Source: an uncultured Actinomycetes bacterium
GTDB lineage: Bacteria > Actinomycetota > Actinomycetes > Nanopelagicales > Nanopelagicaceae
NCBI GenBank assembly: GCA_903832395.1
Contig: CAILBF010000012.1
Location: forward strand, 1 to 10,987
Direction: 5' to 3'
DNA: 10,987 nucleotides
The notes under the pieces were generated by a model that was not told the origin of the DNA, did no database searches, and worked only from the letters and a program-made list of their open reading frames with translations. Below, piece after piece: positions 1 to 5,048 of this stretch. Position 1 is the stretch's first letter; every line of letters starts with the position of its first letter. A program made the position numbers and the translations under genes.

Positions 1-100
1 AGTGATTACGCACCGATTCCCCGCCGAAGAATGGGAAAGCGCTTTTGCTCTTGCCCGTTCTGGCAACTGCGGGAAAATAATTCTGGATTGGAGCAACTAA
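1..100 (+). CDS. tdh: L-threonine 3-dehydrogenase, 3' end only (partial)
   Basis: Only the last 32 codons are in the window, read in the frame starting at base 2 and ending in TAA at 98-100. The peptide begins VITHRFPAEEWESAF, continues LARSGNCGKIIL and ends in DWSN. This matches the C-terminal tail of zinc-dependent threonine 3-dehydrogenase (E. coli Tdh has ITHRF near its end, followed by an RSGQSGKVIL-like stretch). The enzyme oxidises threonine to 2-amino-3-ketobutyrate with NAD+. The next gene encodes the ligase that uses this product, and the tdh-kbl pairing is classical, which strengthens a call made from a short fragment. The catalytic and zinc-binding parts lie outside the window, so a related medium-chain dehydrogenase cannot be wholly excluded. 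Confidence 0.85.
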   Translation, partial: VITHRFPAEEWESAFALARSGNCGKIILDWSN

Positions 101-1293
101 TTTCATCTGTAGAGAGTTTCATCGATGGGCTCAGCGCTAAGTTAGCGGCCCTGACTTCTGCCGGTCTTCTAAAATCTGAACGTCCCCTTTCTGGACCTCA
201 ACGTGTTGAGGTAAGCGCCGAGGGTAGAGAGTTACTCAATTTCTGCTCCAATAACTATTTAGGCATGGCAAATAATGAACACGTTATCGCTGCGGCGAAG
301 TTGGCCCTGGATAAATATGGCTTTGGAATGGCCAGCGTGCGTTTTATCGCCGGAACACAGAACCAACACCTGTTACTTGAGAAAGAGATTTCAACTTTCC
401 TATCAACGCAAGCAACCATCCTCTTCCCGTCCTGCTTTGATGCCAATGGCGGAGTTTTTGAGGCGTTACTGGATGAGAACGATGCAATTATTTCGGATTC
501 GCTCAACCATGCCTCAATTATCGATGGAATTCGTTTGTGCAAAGCAAAGCGATTTAGATATCACAACCGCGATATGGCCGATCTTGAAATCCAACTTCAA
601 GAAGCTCAAGGTGCTCGTACCATTTTGATTGTTACCGACGGCGTTTTCTCAATGGATGGACACTTAGCGCCGTTGGCCGAAATCTGTGATCTGGCCGAAA
701 AATTCGGTGCACTCGTAATGGTCGATGACTCCCATGCAACTGGCTTTATTGGTTCTACTGGTGCTGGAACGCCACAACATTTCGATGTTCAGGATCGAGT
801 CGACATTCTTTCGGGAACTTTAGGCAAAGCCTTAGGTGGTGCCTCAGGTGGTTACATAAGTTCGCGTCACCCAGCAATCGTTGACATGTTGCGCCAAAAA
901 GCACGCCCTTATCTTTTTTCAAACTCTGTTCCGCCATCAGTAGTTGCCGGAACGATCGCCGCCTTAGACATAATTACTAGACATCCAGGTCTGGCCTGGA
1001 AATCTATGGAGAACGCAGTTCTTTTCCGTAATTTAATGCGCGAGAATGGTTTTGACATTCTCGAGGGCGAACATCCAATTGTTCCAGTTATGTTTGCCGA
1101 TGAACACACTGCTGTAGCGATGGCTAAAGCTTTGTTCGACCGTGGAATTTATGCCGTCGCTTTTTCATATCCAGTAGTCCCGATGGGCAAAGCGCGAATT
1201 CGAATTCAACTAACCGCTAGCCATACTGAAGATGAAATTAGACAGTGCGTTGAAGCTTTTATTGAAGCGCGATCTGCGACTTCTGCAGGTTAA
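88..1293 (+). CDS. kbl: 2-amino-3-ketobutyrate CoA ligase (glycine C-acetyltransferase)
   Basis: PLP-dependent enzyme of the alpha-oxoamine synthase family. It cleaves 2-amino-3-ketobutyrate with CoA to give glycine and acetyl-CoA, completing threonine breakdown begun by Tdh. Diagnostic stretches, numbered from the TTG at 88, are NFCSNNYLG (51-59), GFGMASVRFIAGTQ (78-91), ISDSLNHASIIDG (135-147), TDGVFSMDG (183-191), VDDSHATGF (212-220, PLP-ring Asp213 and His216) and SGTLGKALGGASGG, in which Lys247 is the expected Schiff-base lysine. GMASVRFIAGTQ and the SLNHASIIDG region point to Kbl rather than BioF or HemA. The first ATG in frame is at 31, but it would overlap tdh by 70 bases and add about 25 residues compared with E. 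coli Kbl. TTG at 88 (401 aa) or ATT at 100, which has GGAG six bases upstream (397 aa), fits the family length of about 398. The gene is probably translationally coupled to tdh. Its stop overlaps the stop of the convergent antitoxin gene by 4 bases. Confidence 0.93.
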   Translation: MEQLISSVESFIDGLSAKLAALTSAGLLKSERPLSGPQRVEVSAEGRELLNFCSNNYLGMANNEHVIAAAKLALDKYGFGMASVRFIAGTQNQHLLLEKEISTFLSTQATILFPSCFDANGGVFEALLDENDAIISDSLNHASIIDGIRLCKAKRFRYHNRDMADLEIQLQEAQGARTILIVTDGVFSMDGHLAPLAEICDLAEKFGALVMVDDSHATGFIGSTGAGTPQHFDVQDRVDILSGTLGKALGGASGGYISSRHPAIVDMLRQKARPYLFSNSVPPSVVAGTIAALDIITRHPGLAWKSMENAVLFRNLMRENGFDILEGEHPIVPVMFADEHTAVAMAKALFDRGIYAVAFSYPVVPMGKARIRIQLTASHTEDEIRQCVEAFIEARSATSAG

Positions 1294-1616
1294 GCCTTAA
1301 CAAGTGATCGGCTATTCTTTTTAATAACGCTCGGTTTAATGAGCTCTATATGAACCGTTGCGCCTAGCGCATTTAGCAATCGAAATAGAGTTGCAGTATT
1401 TATTGCCAGAGAACCTGTCTCAATTTTGCTAATTTCGGATTGATTAATTCCCACCATCTCTGAGAGTTGTTTCTGAGTTAGTTCACGGGCATGACGAGCC
1501 TGCATTAGAGAAAGACCTAAATCATATGAATCTTCAAAGGCCTTGAGTGCATGCTTGCCCGCCGGGGTAAGCCGAGAACGCATTTTCTTTGAGTAATCTG
1601 AATACTGCTTTGACAT
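1290..1616 (-). CDS. XRE-family antitoxin (HigA-like)
   Basis: A 108-aa DNA-binding protein with one Cro/C1-type helix-turn-helix at about residues 35-92. The recognition region contains LTQKQLSEMVGINQSEISKIETG (split here as LTQKQLSEMVGI and NQSEISKIETG), followed by a TLFRLLNALGATVHIEL tail typical of HigA-like antitoxins. The N-terminal 30 residues are basic and probably contact the toxin or DNA. I chose the ATG at 1616 because GGAGGAG lies about 7 bases upstream; an in-frame ATG 15 bases earlier overlaps that Shine-Dalgarno sequence and is less likely. The gene follows the toxin gene after a 71-base gap, the HigBA order (toxin first), although such pairs are usually much closer. A perfect 9-bp-arm palindrome in the gap may be an operator. 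The gene is convergent with kbl and their stop codons overlap. Toxin neutralisation is inferred from family and position. It could also be a plain transcriptional regulator. Confidence 0.82.
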   Translation of the reverse strand: MSKQYSDYSKKMRSRLTPAGKHALKAFEDSYDLGLSLMQARHARELTQKQLSEMVGINQSEISKIETGSLAINTATLFRLLNALGATVHIELIKPSVIKKNSRSLVKA

Positions 1617-1630
1617 TATGTTCTCCTCCA
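1617..1630 (-). promoter_or_regulatory. Strong ribosome binding site of the antitoxin gene
   Basis: On the minus strand this reads TGGAGGAGAACATA and is followed directly by the ATG at 1616. GGAGGAG is close to a perfect anti-16S match at ideal spacing, and clearly stronger than the sites of most other genes in the window. It decides the antitoxin start and suggests that the antitoxin is made in excess over the toxin, as expected for a type II pair (inference). Confidence 0.75.
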
Positions 1631-1639
1631 TTTCGTATG

Positions 1640-1659
1640 ATATGGGCTAAAGCCCATAT
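1640..1659. promoter_or_regulatory. Perfect palindrome between toxin and antitoxin genes (candidate operator or RNA hairpin)
   Basis: The arms ATATGGGCT (1640-1648) and AGCCCATAT (1651-1659) are exact reverse complements separated by AA. The site is 23 bases upstream of the antitoxin ATG and leaves the Shine-Dalgarno sequence free. As DNA it has the size and symmetry of an XRE-dimer operator. As RNA it would fold into a stem of 8-9 pairs. There is no T run after it on the minus strand, so it does not look like an intrinsic terminator. A minus-strand TACTAT at 1658-1663 overlaps its edge and could be a weak -10 box, but I see no convincing -35. Confidence 0.6.
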
Positions 1660-1687
1660 AGTAAAGTGCCCGAAACTTGTATCTGCT

Positions 1688-2113
1688 CTACTTTTCCACA
1701 CGTCGCCAGGCCCTCAGACGCTTACGTGCAATCTCGATTTCTGACTGTTGTCGATTCTTGCTGTTGGCTTTCCCTTTGTCATAGGCGCTGAGCAGAAGAA
1801 TTACCTTTTTCCCATGGAAACTAATGAAAATGCGAAGCAGTATCGGGCGGTGTACTCCCTTTGCCTTAATCGAAGGAATATTAAGCGAATTGATCTCCTC
1901 GCTTGTGTGCCGAATGCGAAACTCGTATAGCCCGTTTCCAAGTGGTTTCATCCACTGAGTTCCAGCAAGATTTATACCCTCTTTAGCCAGAATCCTAATG
2001 ATCGCGGCATCTGCTGCTGCGCGCTGGAATTCATTTAACTCCTTTTCCATCCAACGCATTACGGGCCTGCGCCCCCAAGCATCTTCGAAAAATTCGACTG
2101 ACCAACTTTCCAC
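1688..2113 (-). CDS. HigB/Gp49-like toxin (RelE/ParE superfamily)
   Basis: A 141-aa protein related to phage-derived Gp49-like proteins (Pfam Gp49 family) and HigB toxins, which in characterised members are ribosome-dependent mRNA interferases. Supporting segments are WSVEFFEDAWGRRPVMRWM at the N-terminus (4-22), KPLGNGLYEFRIRH (56-69), ILLRIFISFHGKKVILLLSA (91-110), and the C-terminal SEIEIARKRLRAW helix (124-136) that replaces the usual 'REIELAKKRL' tail. Residues 70-88 form an insertion between the two core strands; most relatives move quickly from the ELRI strand to the next one. The start is GTG at 2113, with GAGG four bases upstream. The gene is transcribed before its antitoxin partner. 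The control region upstream holds an 8-bp inverted repeat around a possible -10 box. Toxicity is inferred from family and partner and is not shown by the sequence. Confidence 0.8.
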   Translation of the reverse strand: MESWSVEFFEDAWGRRPVMRWMEKELNEFQRAAADAAIIRILAKEGINLAGTQWMKPLGNGLYEFRIRHTSEEINSLNIPSIKAKGVHRPILLRIFISFHGKKVILLLSAYDKGKANSKNRQQSEIEIARKRLRAWRRVEK

Positions 2114-2123
2114 ATCGCCTCAA

Positions 2124-2161
2124 ATCAAAGGTTATTAAATCGTGCACTTGCTGCCTTTGAT
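2124..2161 (-). promoter_or_regulatory. Inverted repeat and possible -10 box in front of the toxin gene
   Basis: ATCAAAGG (2124-2131) and CCTTTGAT (2154-2161) are exact 8-base inverted arms whose centres are 30 bases apart, about three helical turns. Between them the minus strand carries TTTAAT (2134-2139), a fair -10 box ending about 20 bases before the GTG start. No good -35 is visible at the expected distance. The layout suits a promoter closed by two repressor molecules, as in autoregulated toxin-antitoxin operons, but this is inference. In RNA the same arms could pair around a 22-base loop. Confidence 0.5.
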
Positions 2162-2191
2162 CATGGCTGATTGGTACGACAAACTAAATAC

Positions 2192-2200
2192 TTATCCACA
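2192..2200 (+). promoter_or_regulatory. Perfect match to the DnaA-box consensus
   Basis: TTATCCACA is identical to the strongest E. coli DnaA box. It lies in the short gap between the hydrolase stop and the toxin promoter region. A single box does not make an origin, and a 9-base match can arise by chance in a window of this size, so binding by DnaA is only a possibility. Related TTTCCACA words occur nearby (see repeats). Confidence 0.35.
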
Positions 2201-2208
2201 TCGGTAGA

Positions 2209-3006
2209 TTATATTTTCGCGCTTGTCTCTCTGACGATTTCCACAACTAGCTCTGGCTGATCCCACATAGGCGCGTGACCACAGTTATCGATTACCAACC
2301 AATTACTGTGCGCTGGTGCTAATGAGCGCTCTTGGGAGACATCGGCGGGCAACGTATTATCGCTATCGCCAAAGAGAATTGTTATTGGAACTTTTGCTGG
2401 AACGTGAGCTTCAAATCGTCGCGTTAACATTCCATCCCAGGCTGGGAAATACCCCTTGCAGTTGCCCATCGCAATACTTGCGTCATAGCAAATTTCATAA
2501 CTTAACTCTTGCCACTTTGGGCTTACCATTGAAAAACCGATTTTGCGCAAACTTCGCGCGCGCAATCCTACTTTTACAAATGGCCTCAAGGTTTTAGCTA
2601 AGTAATACGACTGGGCCTCACTTGGCAAGCGCCCCGATGCTGGTTTTAGCCAGAGCCCAGCTGGTGCCAGCCCAGTCAGACTTAGGATGCGATTGGGCTC
2701 TGCCGCCGCCATTTCTAGCGCAATCCATCCACCGAGTGAGTTACCGACAACGTGAAAGTTTTTTACTCCATACTTATTTTCAATGGTGTCAAAAATGGCC
2801 TCGGCGAGTGATCGTGGGTCCATAGCTAATCCGGCTACATATGTTGTTTGGCCATGGCCTGGAAGGTCGACTGTAATAACGCGAAAACTTTCGGAGAGCG
2901 CAGGAATGATTGGTTTAAATGCAGTTGCTGCGGAGCCCAATCCATGAATAAGTACAAGGGGTGGATGTGCAGAATTTGTTAAGGTTAAAGTTGTATGCAG
3001 TCCCAT
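2209..3006 (-). CDS. Alpha/beta-fold hydrolase
   Basis: A 265-aa single-domain alpha/beta hydrolase with a complete catalytic set. Residues 17-24 carry LVLIHGLG, the oxyanion-hole HG motif. DLPGHGQT (47-54) is the usual loop after strand 4. GNSLGG (88-93) is the nucleophile elbow with Ser90. GDSDNTLP (213-220) supplies the acid, probably Asp216, and CGHAPMWDQP supplies His244. There is no signal peptide, so it should be cytoplasmic. The lid region (about 118-175) is variable and does not reveal the substrate; esterase, lactonase or C-C hydrolase activities are all possible. The ATG at 3006 lies two bases after the DUF3046 stop, and only a weak GAGAAA-type Shine-Dalgarno sequence precedes it, so translation is probably coupled. 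It is the last gene of the minus-strand cluster before the toxin-antitoxin pair. Confidence 0.88.
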   Translation of the reverse strand: MGLHTTLTLTNSAHPPLVLIHGLGSAATAFKPIIPALSESFRVITVDLPGHGQTTYVAGLAMDPRSLAEAIFDTIENKYGVKNFHVVGNSLGGWIALEMAAAEPNRILSLTGLAPAGLWLKPASGRLPSEAQSYYLAKTLRPFVKVGLRARSLRKIGFSMVSPKWQELSYEICYDASIAMGNCKGYFPAWDGMLTRRFEAHVPAKVPITILFGDSDNTLPADVSQERSLAPAHSNWLVIDNCGHAPMWDQPELVVEIVRETSAKI

Positions 3007-3008
3007 AA

Positions 3009-3203
3009 TTAATATTTATATTTCTCAGTCTCTTTTGGATGTTCTTTGCAGACAGCCTTCCATACTTCATCAGGTTCATACCCATGGGCTAGGGCCTCAT
3101 TAACACTGCGACTTCCTAGTTCTGAAATTGCTATATCTACGGGAAAGTGAGAGCCCACGCCAAACGAGAGCGCTAATCGCTCACGCAAATCAGATATTCG
3201 CAC
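3009..3203 (-). CDS. DUF3046 family protein
   Basis: A 64-aa protein, MRISDLRERLALSFG at its start and EVWKAVCKEHP near the end, matching the small actinobacterial family DUF3046 (M. tuberculosis Rv2738c is a member, with the same R-x-x-x-x-x-ERxxLxFG opening and a DVWRALC-like ending). No biochemical function is established. In many actinobacteria it is encoded directly upstream of recA, which is why its position here is informative: recA does not follow. The start is GTG at 3203, inside the TetR gene, giving a 14-base overlap. No strong Shine-Dalgarno sequence is visible, so coupling to tetR is likely. The protein is small, lacks membrane segments and is probably cytoplasmic. Confidence 0.85.
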   Translation of the reverse strand: MRISDLRERLALSFGVGSHFPVDIAISELGSRSVNEALAHGYEPDEVWKAVCKEHPKETEKYKY

Positions 3204-3714
3204 GAGATATAAGAAGTTCTGCGTGCAATCGAGAGTCCTCGGGAGTTAATGGATTGAGTACTTGACCCACTAACCAGCGAAGTGCGAGATCAGCTAAAAC
3301 TTGGCTTCCAGTAATTACAGCTAAGGCATCAGAAAAATTCGCCCACAAAGGGTTGTCAGTTTTTGCTAGACCTAGCGCAAGGGGTGCTGGATCATGAATG
3401 CGCATGTGTGCAAGAGCGGTATCGGTTGAAATTTGAATGGAGAGAAGCTCTAGTGCATCAGTTGCGTTTGGTGCGCTCTGTGCAATTGCAATCAAACGCG
3501 CGAACTCAGATTCACAAACGGCGGCGATCACACTATCTTTATCGCGGTAGTGATTATATAAAGTTGCCCGAGAGATTTCGGAAGTATCGGCAATTTCAAT
3601 CATTGACATCTTGGCAAGGCCAACCGTTGCAATAAGATCTTTTGTTCCCTCTAAAATTGCACTTTGCGTGCGACGATGGGTACTTGCTTGCGGTGCGTAT
3701 TTATTAAGCGGCAT
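3190..3714 (-). CDS. TetR-family transcriptional regulator
   Basis: A 174-aa regulator. Residues 16-60 form the TetR N-terminal DNA-binding domain: TQSAILEGTKDLIATVGLAK, then MSMIEIADTSEISRATLYNHYRDK (in two parts MSMIEIADTSEI and SRATLYNHYRDK), which is the canonical helix-turn-helix ending in LYNHYRDK. The rest is an all-helical ligand and dimerisation domain without recognisable specificity. I chose the ATG at 3714; a TTG two codons upstream (3720) is also in frame. Either start lies inside the end of clgR (11 or 17 bases of overlap) and neither has a good Shine-Dalgarno sequence, which suggests coupling to clgR. It overlaps DUF3046 at its other end. The target is unknown. Since the gene is embedded in a cluster, it may control the downstream hydrolase or its own operon (inference). 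Confidence 0.88.
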   Translation of the reverse strand: MPLNKYAPQASTHRRTQSAILEGTKDLIATVGLAKMSMIEIADTSEISRATLYNHYRDKDSVIAAVCESEFARLIAIAQSAPNATDALELLSIQISTDTALAHMRIHDPAPLALGLAKTDNPLWANFSDALAVITGSQVLADLALRWLVGQVLNPLTPEDSRLHAELLISRANI

Positions 3715-3970
3715 CGACAACAGTAAGAGTTACGCTCTCATGGCTAGCTAATTCGATTGAAACATCACTAAATACACCTGAGAGTGAGAGACCAAGGGCT
3801 GAACAGATTGCATTAAGAAGTTCTGACGATGCCTCTTTCTGTCCGCGCTCAACCTCAGATAAGTAACCAAGGGAGACTCGAGCAGCACGTGCAACATCGC
3901 GCAACGTACGTCCCTGAGATGTGCGGGCAGCACGAAGAGTAAGGCCAACGGCTTCACGTACTAGAACCAT
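3704..3970 (-). CDS. clgR: ClgR/PopR-type regulator of Clp protease genes
   Basis: An 88-aa XRE-type activator. MVLVREAVGLTLRAARTSQG opens the protein and RTLRDVARAARVSLGYLSEV with ERGQKEASSELLNAIC follows, nearly superimposable on mycobacterial and streptomycete ClgR; the helix-turn-helix spans about residues 21-50. In actinobacteria ClgR activates clpP, clpC and related genes and is itself degraded by ClpP. The protein ends in VDAA. Two C-terminal alanines are the reported degradation signal in the Streptomyces homologues, so turnover by Clp is plausible here. M. tuberculosis ClgR has a longer C-terminal tail of over 20 residues. The start at 3970 is fixed by homology (MxLVRE) and by AAAGG upstream; the in-frame extension to 4120 would run back into cinA. 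It follows cinA after 28 bases and overlaps tetR. Confidence 0.9.
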   Translation of the reverse strand: MVLVREAVGLTLRAARTSQGRTLRDVARAARVSLGYLSEVERGQKEASSELLNAICSALGLSLSGVFSDVSIELASHESVTLTVVDAA

Positions 3971-3998
3971 GGCGTTACCTTTCTTGACTAGGCGATCT

Positions 3999-4490
3999 TT
4001 AACTTCGAGCCCTAAGAATACGCGCAAATGATGCAATCGCACTCGCTGTAGCCGCGTTTCGTACAGAATCACGCTCACCAGATAAGGCCAACTCAATACT
4101 TTGAGAGTTTGGCCCCTCAATAGCTACCCAAACCGTGCCAACTGGATGACCATCCTGCGGATTAGGACCGGCGACACCTGTAGTACTAATCGCCCATGTG
4201 GTTCCAAATGATTTCTTTGCACCCTTTGCCATCGCAATTGCAACTTGCTCACTAATTGATGTGTGGGCCGTGATGAGCGCTGGATCCACATCTAAGTGCG
4301 AGATTTTGATCTCATCGCGATAAGCCGTGACTCCCCCAACAAAAACATCGGATGCTCCAGCAATGGAAACGATAGCCGAACTTAAATCTCCGGCCGTTAA
4401 AGACTCTGCAGTACTTAAAGTTTCATCGCGATCGCGCAAAGTATTGACGATCTGCTGTGCGAGTTCAATAATCTCATGTGAGAGTGCCAT
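3999..4490 (-). CDS. pncC: Stand-alone CinA C-terminal domain: nicotinamide-nucleotide amidase PncC
   Basis: A 163-aa protein consisting only of the CinA C-terminal domain. In characterised members it deamidates NMN to nicotinate mononucleotide, recycling the by-product of NAD-dependent DNA ligase. Residues 26-34 carry STAESLTAG, which holds the catalytic Ser30 (E. coli PncC has TAESCTGG). Other family marks are GGVTAYRDEIK (about 52-62), TTGVAGPNPQDGHPVGTVWVA (as TTGVAGPN and HPVGTVWVA) and SGERDSVRNAAT. The N-terminal MoCF-like domain of full-length CinA is absent, as is common in actinobacteria. The ATG at 4490 lies 6 bases after the pgsA stop and has AGG five bases upstream. Actinobacterial genomes often list this gene as cinA between pgsA and clgR. 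Confidence 0.92.
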   Translation of the reverse strand: MALSHEIIELAQQIVNTLRDRDETLSTAESLTAGDLSSAIVSIAGASDVFVGGVTAYRDEIKISHLDVDPALITAHTSISEQVAIAMAKGAKKSFGTTWAISTTGVAGPNPQDGHPVGTVWVAIEGPNSQSIELALSGERDSVRNAATASAIASFARILRARS

Positions 4491-4496
4491 GGCTGC

Positions 4497-5048
4497 CTAA
4501 CGTGCTGTCTGTGGTTTCAATGCCGACTGTACATAATAAATTCCCGTTGCCAATGTAAGAATAATAGCAATAGCCATAAAGCCATCCCTGAACCAGAACA
4601 AACTTGAGCTCAATGGAAGCACATAGAAACCTACGCCAAAACCTTGGAAGAAGGCCTTGATTTTCCCGCCCTTGTTGGCCGCGATGACCCCACGCTTGAT
4701 AATCGATAAGCGAAATAATGTAATTCCAATTTCACGTGCCAAGATGACGATTGTGATCCACCAAGGAAGGCGATTAAGAACTGAGAGCGAAATCATTGCC
4801 GTGCCAATCATGACTTTATCGGCCACTGGATCTAAGAACTTACCTAACTCTGTGATCGTATTTCGGCTACGGGCTAAGTTGCCATCTGCAATATCGGTTA
4901 AACCAAGGGTAAAAAATACTCCCCACGAGATGTACTGCCACGTTGGATCATTGCCGCCATTTTTAAATAATGTATATGCACCGACTGGAACGAAAACTAA
5001 ACGTGAAATAGTTAGAAAATTTGGGGTTATAAAACCAGGTAGTCTCAT
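4497..5048 (-). CDS. pgsA: CDP-diacylglycerol--glycerol-3-phosphate 3-phosphatidyltransferase
   Basis: A 183-aa integral membrane enzyme of the CDP-alcohol phosphatidyltransferase family. It transfers the phosphatidyl group from CDP-diacylglycerol to glycerol 3-phosphate, the committed step to phosphatidylglycerol and cardiolipin. The signature D-x2-DG-x2-AR-x8-G-x3-D-x3-D is intact: Asp52, Asp55, Gly56, Ala59, Arg60, Gly69, Asp73, Asp77. The N-terminal PNFLTISRL (9-17) is typical. Hydrophobic segments cover about 13-29, 38-53, 79-105 and 137-175, fitting several membrane helices. Its ATG overlaps the rimO TGA by four bases (ATGA), and AGG lies five bases upstream. Actinobacteria carry several paralogues of this family with different acceptors, so the exact alcohol acceptor is less certain than the chemistry. 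Confidence 0.92.
   Translation of the reverse strand: MRLPGFITPNFLTISRLVFVPVGAYTLFKNGGNDPTWQYISWGVFFTLGLTDIADGNLARSRNTITELGKFLDPVADKVMIGTAMISLSVLNRLPWWITIVILAREIGITLFRLSIIKRGVIAANKGGKIKAFFQGFGVGFYVLPLSSSLFWFRDGFMAIAIILTLATGIYYVQSALKPQTAR

Larger units (their letters stand above)
2107..2203 (+). repeat. Direct repeat TWTCCACATCG flanking the toxin control region
   Basis: TTTCCACATCG at 2107-2117 and TATCCACATCG at 2193-2203 differ at one position and lie 86 bases apart in the same orientation. They bracket the 2124-2161 inverted repeat. The left copy covers the toxin GTG start codon. Further TTTCCACA words occur at 1693-1700 (last toxin codons) and 2238-2245 (end of the hydrolase gene). The function is unknown. 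Confidence 0.45.

Noticed and set aside
31..87. N-terminal extension of kbl from the ATG at 31
   Set aside because: The same bases encode a convincing tdh C-terminus in another frame, and the extension has no counterpart in E. coli Kbl.
1640..1659. Intrinsic terminator of the toxin transcript
   Set aside because: The stem is strong but no T run follows on the minus strand, and the antitoxin lies directly downstream.
2192..2200. Replication origin based on the DnaA box
   Set aside because: There is only one perfect box, no AT-rich unwinding region is evident, and dnaA/dnaN are not nearby.
2316..2825. Plus-strand open frames opposite the alpha/beta hydrolase
   Set aside because: They are shadows of a gene with a complete catalytic triad; their peptides are Leu/Arg-rich and match nothing I recognise.
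3971..4120. N-terminal extension of the clgR reading frame
   Set aside because: It runs into the pncC coding sequence, and ClgR homologues start at the MxLVRE methionine, here at 3970.
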